This document shows, piece by piece, positions 47,407-59,953 of a DNA stretch of 64,000 nucleotides (its first letter is position 1; each line of letters starts with the position of its first letter). The translations under genes were made by a program, and so were the position numbers. Source of the DNA: Daldinia sp. FL1419 (taxonomy: Eukaryota > Ascomycota > Sordariomycetes > Xylariales > Hypoxylaceae); the NCBI GenBank assembly GCA_025201765.1, contig MU623351.1, positions 310,001 to 374,000 on the forward strand, in the 5' to 3' direction. The notes beneath the pieces are model-generated. The model was not told where the DNA came from. It saw only the letters and a program-made list of their open reading frames with translations, and made no database searches.

Positions 47407-50400
47407 GGATACCGTGGAAAACAACCCAACGCCATTTTTATCTGGAGGTTGATTTCAGTGAGTTTGACTCTGGGGGCCTTGATTTTTTTTTTTTTTTTTT
47501 TTTTTGTATTTGTATTTGTATATACGCGCGCTTCGGACCCAAAAGTTATATTGCACTGATTAAAAAAAATCTTATACCATTAACGCTCAATTGTGGGATT
47601 CAAATTCATCTTTCGTCAAATGACCCGAGGTTCATGCTTCTTGATTACCTACCTCTTACCTCGGTACCTACCCGGTTAGAGTCTGGAGTTGACGTCAACA
47701 ATGTCGTCGCGGTTCGGCGCCAATGTGGTACGGTGGCGGCCTGCAGGGGAGTTCCATATGGTCTGCCAAAAAGAAGGGATACGTCAGTGTGCGGGATCCC
47801 CGGATCAACCACATAATCTAGACAGGGCTACACTTCTGCCTAGTTGTCGATAGGGCCGGATTGACTCATTGCTATGATCAAGGACCAAGATTGCAGCCTT
47901 AAGGCCTGCTTGAATAAGATCAACGAATTGGCAAGCATTATTCGCATAAGCTAGCAGTAGGAAGAGTCGAGAGCCTTGCTCAAACGAGCTGTCGAAATCA
48001 TCGGGAGCTCGCCGCCGCCCCTGCACACACTTTGAAGATCATTCGCATCCCCACCGAACACCAGCCATACCCAGCACGTCCAGCAATTCTCAACGTTCAG
48101 CATAGCAGCTGACTCTGCCTTCTGGCTTTAGACGATAACAGAAACAACAGCTTCGCGACCAGATGGCCCCGCGACAGCTGTGGATTCTGGATTGTTAGGA
48201 CCATAGATTTGGAGCCATACATGTACATGCAGTTAAGTAGATTTGGCAAGGTGAATTAACGACAAGAAAGTCTTCGTGTCTTTTATCGGAGGGCAGATGT
48301 GAGGTAGCGATGCGTCCTTGTACCCCTTTCCAGGGTGCGCCTACTATAGTAGATATAGTTCAACCACATCTACCCTTTAACAACCTTACCTGATTCATAG
48401 AATATGGTGGATAAACGTGTTGGTACCATGATTATAGATTAACGCTTACACATCTAGTGTTATATTTAGCCATACTATAAGACAAGTTTACCAACTGAAT
48501 CTTAATGGGATGGCGTCACAGCATACACGTAGCATATAAGTGTAAGGGTCTCTCGATGTATACTTGAAGATTGAAAGATCATGGATACATATGTTTGCTC
48601 GTCCATTTCATCAACTTTGGGGGCGGTTAGTTTAGATTGAGGAAAAAGCCCAAGTAAAACGACAACCATGAAATAAAATGAAACAGGGGTCAGTTTACAT
48701 CGAGGCCAGAGGAGCAAGCTGCTCTACTATCCTCTCATCCCACCAATCATACATCCTTTAGAATTGGATCATTATTATACAGTTGTCAATTTATAATAGT
48801 ATCATGAATATAGAAGCTTCGTAATAGTTAAGAGGTTCTGAAGACATGTTACTTATCAATATAGCCTTGCAACCAGAAAAACGCAAATGCATATTATCCA
48901 AAATACCGACGAAGTCTCTCCTTGAGGGTCCATTTCAGAAAGTATGGGTGTATCTGTAGCGTCTGGTATCCAACCCTTTCCTACTAGAACAACTTGGATA
49001 GTGAGCACCTAGCTATCTTATGGTCACCTCCTAAATAACTGCCCTATCGGTAGCCGGAATGAAAACATAGAACGTTTAATCATTTTCTGTGTATAACAGC
49101 ATATAATATGTCCGAAGGAGATAAGTATAGCTGATTCTATAAACGCCTCCCGGATACTAACCTCTTGTCTGCTACATCGTACACATGGGATATTCTACTA
49201 TAACTTCCTGCGATGAAAGGCCTACCGACGTTAGAATAGGTCTACACTTATTTATCTAGAAGCTCTACCTAAAAGGAGAAGAGCGAGAAAGGATTATAAG
49301 AACTCGCTAGCGAGGCAGTCGACTAAGGATGAGATATAATAGGGATTTGAACAATTCCCTAAATATAACAAGAGTCGGATCCCTGCAACACAACTCAAAG
49401 TAACTATAGCGACGCTTGCCTTTATTCATTACATACCTACTTGGGTACTGGTAACACTTCACTGGCGATAGACTCGTTATCTCATTCCTCAGGTAGTTTC
49501 TCAGAACACCCAAGCATCAACACCTTCACCGAAAGTAATAAGACTCAATGATATCAACGCTTTTGCACCAACTATCTAAAAGTCCATAGTCTCAGCCGTA
49601 ACCCAAAAGAGTCTATCTGGTTCCCCAACCTTCCACACCGCCCACCCTCGTAAGCCCCAACCTCGAGTACCGAGCAACTAACACCTAGCCCACGAACAAC
49701 ATACCGCTCGCCAGTCCATCCAAGGGAATACAAAAACCCTGGCAAACACCAGACTCAAATATCAATAACCAATATTCGTATCTTAATCCCCCAAACCACT
49801 AGCCAAGCTTCTCTGTCGCCTCGGCTCATTTCCATAGTCCACACCTAGATCAGCTCGGTCAGGCCAGGCACCCAAAGTGGTCGCGCGTCAAAGCGAAGCG
49901 ACTTTCGCGCCGAGACGCCGGAGCTAACCATCCTCGGGTACCCCCTTATCCAGGACTTGGGTGACGGGTTTTAATGAGCGTCGCAAAGTCCAAGCGCCGG
50001 GCTCACTTGGCTTGAGCCAGCCAAGAAAGGATCCCCCCAATTAAAGATGGCACTAGACATGCTACTGATTTTTAACATAGTAATGCGTGAACTAATAGGG
50101 AAGTTTAGGGAGACCCTGCCGTCAAAATACAAACTCACAAAGTTTTTAACTCATATTGAGTCTTAATATAACATCACAAATATCATGCGTAAGAAATGGC
50201 CGCAAAATGAACATTTATATTGTCTCTACGTCTTGGTATCATGCGTTGGATGGCAGCAAAGCCATTAAGCTTGCAAGATTCCGCCCAATCCTATATATAT
50301 ATATCACTCGTCCCCGAATAATCTCCGCTTAGGTATCGTCTCTTCAACTCCATATACATGCAATTAATCGTTTCGATGACTGGACCCATCCCATTCGCCG

Positions 50401-50673
50401 GAGCACAAAAAAAGCCGGTAGTCTGTTGGACGTCAAGCCCGGGTAATCCATGTGAACCGTAATTATAAGCTATAGTTTGGATGTAAAGAGGCGAATCGTC
50501 TTTCCCGTTGCCTTCTACAAAGCGCGCGGGAGGGCAATCGAGCTCTAGCTATGTGTAAAAAAGGATCGTTCAGAAGAAGTAAAGACGGCCGGTTCGTAGC
50601 AGTGGAAACCACAGATTACCAATTCACCAATGCCTTAAAGGACACTATTCGCAATAATCGACATAGAATGTAT
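47407..50673. other. 3.3-kb gene-poor region
   Basis: A 23-base T run (47483-47505) followed by GTATTTGTATTTGTATA lies just past the MFSD5-like stop. The rest is AT-rich to about 49.5 kb and mixed after that. No gene is recognised; the first part holds the transporter 3' UTR and the last part the 3' UTR of the Crh gene. Confidence 0.5.
47483..47505 (+). repeat. Homopolymer T23 with TATTTG repeats
   Basis: Twenty-three uninterrupted T residues are followed by three GTATTT units. Read on the minus strand this is a poly(A) preceded by an ATACAA-type tail, which could be the end of a retroposed sequence, but no body of such an element is recognised to its right. Confidence 0.85.
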
Positions 50674-51899
50674 TTATAGCATGAAAACGGCCATCAAGCA
50701 AGCACCGATAGCGGCAGTGCTGAAGCCAGCCTTCATACCGGCGTTGGTGGTAGGGATGCTGGTGGTGGGAGCAGCGGGAGCGGTGCTGCTTCCAGAAGGA
50801 GAGGCCGAGCTCTCGTCACCACTAGAAGAGGCAGTCGCAGAGGCAGAAGCGGAGGCGGAACCGGAAGCGCTAGCAGTAGAGGTAACAGTGGTTAGAGTGC
50901 TCTTGCCAGAGGTCTTGGTGGAGGTAGCCTCGGAGGAAGTCTTGGTGGACTTAGCAGTGCTGGAGGCAGAGCTGCTGGAGGTGGTGTCATCATCCTTGCC
51001 GTCACCAGTAACAACCTTGATGCTCTGGTAAGAACCGTCAGAGCCGTCAGCCCAGACATACTTCTCAGCGTTCTTAACACCGTTGCTGTAGTCCTGGATG
51101 GTGAGAGACTTGTAGTAAGCAATGAAAGGAGCCTGGCTGAAGTCGGTCTTGCCACCGGCCCATTGGACGGTGCCCTCAGGTGCATCAGAACGACCAGCAA
51201 CCCAAGTACCAAGCTTGATCTGCATGGGGGTCTGGGGGAATCGAGAGCCGCCCTTAGCATCGGCATACTTCAACTCGCGAACCTGCTTGTCGTTGATGAA
51301 CCAGCGGACGTAGTCTTTAGTCCAGTCAATGGAGTACTTGTAGACCTGGTCCTGGGGATTGGCAATGTCGTGGTAAGCACCACGGTCGTAGGTGGTAGTA
51401 TCACCCTTGCCGAAGTAGTTGGTCTGGACCTGGGCCTTGTCACCACCGAGCCATTCCCAGTCGATCTCGTCGAGGTCGTCGGACTGAAGCACGAAGCTAG
51501 TAACTACACCGGTGCCGGGAGCAGCCTGAAGCTCAACATCGATCTTGCCGAAGAAGATGTACTTGTTGCTAGTGATGGTAGGAGCATCGGTCTCCTTGTT
51601 GATGGTGAAAACAGCACCGTTCTTGTCGTAGGTAAGCTTAGTACCGTCAGCAACCTTGAACAAGCTGTTCTCTCCCTTGGTGAAGTCAACAGTGACGGTA
51701 GAGCCTAGAGCAGGGTCATCCGGGCACTCTGATATTCATTGTTAGTAATTGAGTCCAGCAATAAGTTATTGATGCGACCTGAAGCCTGAAGTCTGCACTC
51801 ACTCTTCTTGGTGGGATCACAGTCAGTATGGGTCTGAGCTGAAACGAGCTGGGTAGCGGCGAGAACCACCGTAGCGGTAGACAGGAGCTTGGAGAACAT
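50674..51899 (-). CDS. Crh-type GPI-anchored cell-wall transglycosidase (GH16)
   Basis: Exons 51803-51899 and 50674-51728 (74-base intron) give 383 residues. The signal peptide covers about residues 1-21 (ending QLVSA), and the mature start has the paired cysteines CDPTKK-CPDDPALGS, formed across the splice. The GH16 catalytic core DEIDWEW places the nucleophile at Glu120, the helper Asp at 122 and the acid/base at Glu124. A Ser/Thr/Ala-rich tail of about 90 residues and a C-terminal hydrophobic helix (AAIGACLMAVFML) signal a GPI anchor. Crh1/Utr2 enzymes move chitin chains onto beta-glucans, crosslinking the wall. No CBM18 chitin-binding module is present, so it is Crh1-like more than Utr2-like. 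The C-rich reverse strand of the tail creates long false frames. Confidence 0.95.
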
Positions 51900-54122
51900 T
51901 TTGATCGGTGCTGAAGTCGAGTGGGTATCTAGGATTGCTCAAGTCTGTGTGATCGTGAAAAGATGAGCGCAGAAGAGCACAGGGTAGGGGAGGACAGGAG
52001 TAGATTTATTAAAAACTTGATTATCAGCCGAAGGGTCTGTTTTAACGAGAGACAGAAATTGTTTTTCAACAAAACGAAGTGGACGGACCACGCTGCAGTA
52101 AGACAGACAGCAGTAGAGGAATGCGTTGTATGGTAAACGAAGGTGTGGGAATAATGAAAGAAAAGGGGGACTTTTTGCAGGGAAGTGGGAGCGGCTATGA
52201 TTTTATTTACGAGTCAACGACCGAGTAACGAGCTCTTTCCATAGAATATCCTTTCTCGTTCTTACCTGTGTACCATTACGGCTTCCCTACTGATCACTAC
52301 TGTAACCCGAGTCCCTGCCTGTCTTGGACCACTCTTGAGCGCTGAGCCTTCTCGTTTGGGTAGGTAAGCCTCTTCTTTCCCCTGTCATGTCCCCTGCCAG
52401 GTCCCCTGTCAGGTCCCATGTTTGAATCAGTCCAGTACGTCCAGACTCGGCAAGAGCACTAGTCCCCAGGGAGTTAGAACCGAGACAGCCCAGCAGAGCG
52501 CTCCAGATTTGTGGCTCTGCTGAGCCATCGTAGCCAATCAGTTCGCTTGAATGTTGATGGTGCTTAAAAATATGACAAGGGGACCCTTCATCATCTCGCA
52601 TCGTAATATTCCCCTGTTCATATCCCAGGGGCCATCATGGGTCACAGTAAAAGAAAAAAATAAAAAATAAAAAACGGGCAGATCGTACCACCCCATCTCC
52701 ATCCCAAGAAAGTGACGTTGCACATCTCGTAGCTTCTTCAAAATCGTCTAAGCTGCGAAGATCGTGAGCTTTGTGCGCTCACTGCTCATGTGACTACAAT
52801 AAGCCTTAAGTGGAATTTATTATTGATAAAGACGAACCGGGAAAAAGACGTCAAAGAGTTTAAACGATGATATGCCTCGCTATCTCGTTAATCATATCAA
52901 TGCGTGTCGCGCATGTTAGTGTGCCATTGAACCGGGGATTGGGAAAGTGGATAATGGATAATGGATAATAAGGAATGAATAGGGTTATTTTGTTATTGTC
53001 GCTTCGGCGAAGTCCAAATGCTGACTGACCATTTGACGCGGAGGTTTTGACAGCCCTGAAAATTCGGCTTTTAACTGAAATCCGCTGCAAAAATGAGACC
53101 ATTTACCGTTAACCGTTAGGCAGCTTAGGCTTATCTTCTAACGCTAACGCGCTAATACATAGTAGACGTTCGCTCACTTACAATTCTAGTACGGACTAAT
53201 AAGTTAAACGGCTACCTTGAAACGACTTGAACGCCGGGGCTATAGACGCAATAGGCAATAGACTGTGCCGCAAGTTTCTGGGGTTTCGCGTATTCCGTCG
53301 GGTTTGAACCCGGATGAATTACAATCTATCGAATTCTTGTCAGGAGTTGAATGGATTTATGGAAGGGTTTCTAGGGTTTCTAGGGTTTCTATGAAAAGAC
53401 TCATCATCATCATCTTGGATTAATTGATCCGGACCCAGAAAAAGAAGTTGATAATGACGCCCCCAAATCCATCCAGTTCCCATTTAATTCCCATATGGTT
53501 TCCATCCTAAATTCCCAAATTCCTAAACCCGAGGTAGCAATCAGAACGAGGCTCCATATTCCCCATATTCCAACCTTCTTTGTTCCAATACGATATATCG
53601 TAATTTATCCTTTTCCTTTTAAAATCGACTCTAATAGCCGACTTCACTTCTCGTTAGCACTTTGCGTTATTTAAAGATGCATATGGTAATATATTTTATC
53701 TAGGCATTCCGGACATTTCAGTATACGACTTGTCCTTGGCTGCGGCACGGCGCTTTCTGGAACCAACCGTTTTACGGTTATACGGCAGCAATTGGAACCA
53801 AGCCCAAGTTCAGCTGCAGCAACCATTGTACGCCAAATCTCAGCCTGCATAAGGGTCACTTCCCGTTCTAGCGACCGCGTCCTAAAAACGCTGTAATTTT
53901 ATGCCAGGTACGACCGAAATGTACGCTATGCAGGGATCACAAAAGTAAAATAGCCTATCGCATAATTGGCTAGCGAGCAGCACGATTTTAGCTTTGACAG
54001 CTAAGGGCTAGGAACTAGGAACAGCTTTTTCACAGAATGATTAATCGTGAGTCGAGGCAATTGCCATTTGCTACTTAGACACTAAATAATCTTCGCCAAT
54101 CATGTCAAACACGATCAATCAC
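51900..54122. other. Spacer between Crh gene and tRNA
   Basis: The first kilobase is the promoter side of the Crh gene. A threefold AGGGTTTCT repeat lies at 53364-53390. No protein gene is recognised. Confidence 0.5.
53364..53390 (+). repeat. Three perfect 9-bp tandem units (AGGGTTTCT)
   Basis: AGGGTTTCT is repeated three times without change. The unit resembles but is not the ascomycete telomere hexamer TTAGGG. Confidence 0.85.
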
Positions 54123-54196
54123 GGCTTCGTGGTGTAGTTGGTTATCACGTCAGTCTAACACACTGAAGGTCTCCAGTTCGAGCCTGGACGAAGTCA
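54123..54196 (+). tRNA. tRNA-Val, anticodon AAC
   Basis: A full cloverleaf can be drawn. The acceptor stem is GGCTTCG with CGAAGTC (one G-T pair), with discriminator A at 54196. The D arm is GTG...CAC with loop TAGTTGGTTAT. The anticodon stem is TCAGT/ACTGA with loop CTAACAC, which gives anticodon AAC (valine). The T stem is TCCAG/CTGGA with loop TTCGAGC. There is no intron. A T-run (TTTCATTTTT at 54200-54209) supplies the Pol III terminator, and the internal A and B boxes (TGGTGTAGTTGG, GGTTCGA-like AGTTCGAGCCT) are in place. Confidence 0.93.
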
Positions 54197-57117
54197 AATG
54201 TTTCATTTTTGCGAAGATCTTCACTTAGATCTTCACTTAGATCATGTTTTTTTACGGATCCGTGCTATGATCCCAATATCGTCCATGTCGATTAAAGAAA
54301 TCATCTTATCCTTTCAATTTTGCTAGTGTAGTTAAATAGATTTAATTACCCATTTGTAAAAGGCTTCCGTCAATGCTCGCTCATAACTCTTATAATTCTC
54401 ACAACCGCCATTATGAAAAACCTACAATAATATTAACCAATTGTTGTCTTTGGCTTCTTGTCAGCAAGAGCCCCCCCAAACTTGCCAAGAGACGCCACAA
54501 ACAGACCGAAAGAACCGATCGGTCGTGCGTTAAAGATAATGCATGCAGCCCTGCGACCTGTGCTACGGTGCTATTATGTAAGTATATTAGTACCTACCTG
54601 TGTAGACCTATGATATCGATCCGACACTTTGGTTGAAACAACCCCCGATTGTCCGATTGTGTCAATCAGAATCCACCCGATTCCCTCTCCATACTTTCAT
54701 ACTTCCACACCTTCCACATACTTCCGTCAGGAGGAGCGCGCAACACAATTCCGAAACTCAACCCGGAGTCGTCAACGCACAGCCCCCCATAATATTCGCA
54801 AATATAGGTAAAATTAAGAATCGAGAATTAATAACTAACATATAACTCACGCAACGATTCGTATCTTTGGAATTGTTCGAATTGCAAATTGTTATTGCGG
54901 TTGTTAATTTTCGTACTCCTCGAGTGGTCTAGGACTACGATGCATACAGATACGCTGACGTGCATAGGTGGTCGCCGAATAGCGAAGTAACAAGAAGCCG
55001 CCCACATCGCGAGATGGTGAGCAACCATTTGATGCCGCCGGGGGTAAGCTTCGTATTCCGTGTTCACATGACCGAATATGGACTGGACACGGTCTCGGGG
55101 GTTCCGCCATCACGAGAGGCTTAGACGGGAGGGTAAAAAGAAGCGAAGAAGAAGAGGGAAAAAAGAAAAAGAGGCTAAGTTGCATAGTCAGCCAGTAGCC
55201 CATTCACAATACTACGTTGTAGCGAAAAGTAGATCGTATAACTACCTACCCAGGTAGAACACAATAACCTAACCTAGCCACAAGATTCACCTTGAACAAT
55301 TCTAAGCACCTTTGCCAAGAAAAACGGAAAGACGGCTGGACGGGTAGAGCCATGTCTTGACTCTAAATTTAACAACTTCGTCATCCTCTTTTCTTACCGA
55401 CCTCCACAGTTTCTTTCTTCCTTCGTTGCCACGCTACCTTCTACGGGGTTCTCACCGAACAACAAAGACTTTAGCATTCCAACTAGTTATCCCACGATGA
55501 GCTCATAGATAGGTTACATTAGGTGCTCTACGTTACCAAATATCTCGCATAGACTCTAGTCACGACGACATACCGCCGTATCTTGCCCAACTTTGCTTTG
55601 TTGTTGAAGCCCGAGTAACTCCGCCTCGATTATGGATCTTTCTAGTTTGGCTTCCCCACGAAATACCAACAAGCCATGCTACATCTAGTCTGTAGTGTAG
55701 GTATATGTTATAGGGTATCCACAAATCCTTCTCGAATTCTTCTTGTTGGAATACTCTTTGTAATAGGATAAGTTGAATACACTAGATAGCCTTACGATCG
55801 TGACCGCTTTTACACGTGGCGTAAATTGTCTTATTGGTAGCTGTGGTCCATGGGGCTCTGGCATGTTCGTATTACCACTCATTGTTCATACTTTATTATT
55901 ACTACATAGGCGCAATACCCGGCGTAAGCCTGCTGATGACCGACGATACACTTTTAGTCCGAGTCGTTACCGGTCTGGCCCTTCTGGAAAAAGGTACCAC
56001 CACTACCCTCCATATAAAAAACCCACGATCACGTCTTCAATAGACTATTCTCCATGCTAGATCCTCGCACGTGCTTGTAGCTTGTACTTAGTAAGGGTTT
56101 AGCAAGGCGCTTCTTGTAAGACGCTATATTAGTAGATAGTTAGAGGATTCGACTTCACAAAACTACCATCTAAAACCACCATTACAGTATTGAACGGATT
56201 ATATCGCGAGGATGCCGAAATACTAATAGAAATTAATAAGGCGTAATAAATACTGACAGTGCATACGATGAGGTAGGAGAAGCCTTCCCCTCCAAGCGAT
56301 AATATGAAAATGTCGCCCACAAAGCTCATCTTCACCTACCTTCAATTATGTCTCAGTCTGGGTAATATAACTTGCAGGCTGTGTAACTCGACTATCTACC
56401 TAAGTACCTAGGTAGGTAATAAAAAGAAAAAGGAAAACTCACCGCATAGGGGCAGTTCGAAGAGGTCGGTATCATGCATTGATTATTCATTATTAACCTC
56501 GTTTTCGTACTATTCGCGACAAGCCACACGATAATAAACACCTGCTATTAGCGGAGGATGCTAATGCCCCCTTAGTAAAAATGATCAACTTTAGCACCCG
56601 CTATCTAAGCCATGTCTCAGATAGCATACGACAACGAGTGCTGATTTGGTATGTTTAATTTTAATTCAACAGTTACTTGATTATGTGTTGAAACTTGCAG
56701 TTGAATCTAGATAGTTAGTTATACTTATTGGTGTCGCAAACTAGTTCTCAATGTTGCTTATTTGATCAAGTTACGATGTTTCTACATAATTTACGGATAT
56801 ATCAACGCCTGTATGATGTACTTAGATGATATTATCACCGTGGGAATAACCAAACCTTTACATTCGGCCTTGGTGGGCCTATCTAGAAGATTCAGTCTAT
56901 AATTCATCACGAACCAGCGAGTCTTAATATACCATCTTTGAGTCTCGTTGGTTATAAAAAGCCCATAAGCCCGGGCCATCAAGAGTAATGTACAATGTTT
57001 TATCGATTACATCTAGGTTTAAAACGAGATGAAGCTCGTAGTAAACCCCGGGTTACTTAGTGTGGTGATTGTAATCGTGAAAGCCGGGTCTGTATGCCTG
57101 GGAGTAAAACAAGATGT
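54197..57117. other. 2.9-kb gene-poor region
   Basis: No gene is seen on either strand. The sequence is AT-rich after 56 kb and carries CTACCTAAGTACCTAGGTAGG near 56395, one of the clearest palindromic words in the window. Confidence 0.5.
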
Positions 57118-59853
57118 AATCTAACGTTAACAGTGCCGAGATAGACATAGCCGTTCCACGTCTTCCCGGGCAAAACAACTACTCATCAAGCGGACTTCAA
57201 TCGTTGGTTCATCTTCCTGGAAATAAGTCTTACGAATATATCATCGTAGGTTCTGGCGCCGGAGGCTCTCCCCTTGCAACCTAGTTAGCACTCACCGGCC
57301 ATAGCGGTACGTATAACTTCGTCACACTTTGCCCACGACGCAAACATTCTTTCAGCGTCTTCTCTTACGGCACCAGCAGCGCTTCTCGACATTTAGCTAA
57401 CTAGTTGCCAAATCGTATCATAGTTCTCCCAACAGAAGCTAGTGGCGACCGCAGAAGGTTACGCGAAGTCGAAATCCCGAGCCCCCACATCGCAGCATCG
57501 GAAAGGAACGAACTGAGCTGGGATATCTTCACCCGACACTATGCTGACGATGAGCAAACCAAGCGAGATAAAAGGTTGACGTACCTTATACCAGATAGAG
57601 ACTACTACAGCAGTGTCAACCCCACCGGAAAGCCCCGGGATACTAGGGAACTACTACCCTCGAGCCAGCGGATTAGGTAGTTGCACTCAGTATATGACTC
57701 TAGTGCCCCTTGCGCTGGCAAGAAATAATTAGAATTGTATTAAACCTAATGGGTGATTAGAATCGGGATGCAGAGAATATGAGGGGATATCTGAGAAAGT
57801 TAGAGTAGAATCGATATCTCACTCCCGAGGATGATACCACTAAAGCCCATGGATTCAACGCGTGGTTCCATCTGAATGACTATCAAACTCCTAGCTCTAT
57901 GCACGAGCGACTCGAATTTCGTATCCACACTCCTCTCCGCTGCCTCTGCAATGGGCATACAAACTGACAGCACCCCAAGCTACATTCAAGCTTCAATCAG
58001 GGGTAATGGTGTTGCCGGGAAGGTAAGTGCGTAAGGTTAAGTGCGTAAGAGGCTTGGGCAAACCAATACCCTCGATATGATGTAGGTGTTGCCGCTGAAG
58101 ATCGCACAGGAAATTGCAGATCATCTTGATAAGGTAAGTATCCATATCCCTTATTTACTTACACCTCATCACGACCCCCCGGCAAGCCACACTCTCACAG
58201 CATACGCGTACGCATACGCTAGTGCTCACGCATTGTATCTTTCTTACGCAAGCTCCACAGTATTAACCAGACGATAGCTCCTCGAGTACGACATTAATAA
58301 TAATCCTCCTGACCGCGACAGCGCCTCGATGCTTTTTAGTCGTGTTCCCTTAGCTATTAGTTCCCCCGAGTGGAAGCGCTCGACGCCACGGAATTGGATC
58401 TACGATATTGCCACGGCTAAAAATGTCGATGGCTCCAAGAAGTATCCCCTTGTCGTTACGCTGCACACCCTGGCGGCAAAGGTCAACTTCGATACTACGG
58501 GCGACAAGCCCAAAGCTACCGGCGTCGATTACTTACACGGCGAGGTCCTCTACCGGGCCGACCCCCGGTCCAACCCCACCGGACAAGATGGCATGTGGGC
58601 TCCGTCTCGGCGACCCGCGAAGTCATCGTCTTAGGTGGTGCCTTCAACACGCTGCAAATCCTGAATCTCTTTGGCATAGGCCCCGCGGAAGAGCTTAGGA
58701 GGTTTGGCATCCCGGTTAACAAGGATCTCCCCGGCGTCGGCGGGAATTTACAGGATCGGTATGAAACTGGTGCAACAGTCGCCGCGTTAACCAATTTCCA
58801 AAACTGCGTCTTCCTCAGCACACCGGACGACCCGGGTTACTTGACTTGGGCGCAGCCCAACCCCTCCCCTTTAGCCCGCGGCTCCTACGCCACCGATGGT
58901 ATCGCCATGGGGATATTTCTGCGGTCGCTGACCGCCGGTCCCGATCAAGACCTTTGGGTGGGCAGTGTTCCGGGTTTATACAAGGGATACTTTCTGGGGA
59001 TGGGCAGGACCGTGATCACGCCGAAAGAGATCTACTTCACGGGAGCTAATGCTCAATGCGCATTCGCGGAATAACGCAGGCAGCGTGGACTTGACTAGTA
59101 CAGACTCGCGCGACGCGACGCGTATCACGTTCCGCTACTTCGGCGAGGGCGATCCGGTGCAAGAGGAGGACGCTGAGAAGGAACTCCCATGCAGGCTGTC
59201 GTGGTACGTGATACCGCATCTTATTTATCTCTTGTTTTCCTCCCTTCTTCTTTTCTCCTTCCTTTTCTTCCTTGTCCCGTCTCCTGTCTCGGGGTCAAAC
59301 GCCTCATGCACAAGCACCACATACTGCCGAGACACGCATCATCACCCCCGACCCAGCCCCTTAATAACTACTCCTCTCCCCTTCTCCCCTCCCCCAACTC
59401 ACCAGCCAACCGCTAATACCCCTAATCACAACTGTAGGATGGCATGCGCCTCGCGATAGATACCTTCTCTACACTGTAGCCTCGAAACCGGCGCATCGTC
59501 CTCGCGCGTGTGGCCACCATGCATCATGTACTTGCCCGATCGGCGCGGATGCCGACCGCTTGGCGGTTTTGAATAGAAAGCTTTGCGTCGGCAGGGTGGA
59601 AGGGTTGAGAGTGGTGGACGCGTCGGTGTCTCCGAAGATACCGTAAATGCTTGGATTATCTGCTGCTCTTCGATCTTTTATCTCTGCGTGTATTTTTAAC
59701 CTGGAATATAAGGACGTGTTCCCGGTGCTAGGGATCTATATGCTAGCTGAGAAGGCGGCTGATGATATCCTCGCAGACGCAGAGCGGTGGGTGGTGCGTT
59801 CACATGGTTGGAAACAACTTGGAAGTACTCGGTATAGGTGTCATAACGTCTAG
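57118..59853 (+). pseudogene. GMC (glucose-methanol-choline) oxidoreductase, multiply broken
   Basis: Nearly the whole order of a secreted-type GMC flavoenzyme is still readable, but in all three frames. The FAD-binding start is YEYIIVGSGAGGSPLA, cut by TAG at 57282-57284. Next come SWDIFTRHYADDEQTKRD, a one-base shift near 57650-57656 after which YPRASGLGSC appears, MRGYLRKLE then TAG at 57806-57808, and an intron-like gap 58134-58271 before LLEYDINNNPPDRDSAS. A shift near 58585 precedes the second signature region TREVIVLGGAFNTLQIL-FGIGPAEEL. Another shift near 59045 precedes AHSRNNAGSVDLTS. Late pieces are GMRLAIDTF, TCPIGADADRLAVLNRKL and IYMLAEKAADDIL (to about 59800). GMC enzymes oxidise alcohols, often giving peroxide for lignocellulose decay. 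No functional protein can be made. Confidence 0.88.
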
Positions 59854-59953
59854 CGCACTCTATTTCTGCTGTTCCTATCTAGTTCGTGTACATATGCAGA
59901 TATCCTGACTTGCCAAAGTCATATTCTATCCGAGAAAAAACATGCTTACTCCT

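Noticed and set aside
50681..51708. Plus-strand frames of 116 and 181 residues
   Set aside because: They mirror the Ser/Thr-rich tail and catalytic domain of the Crh gene on the other strand.
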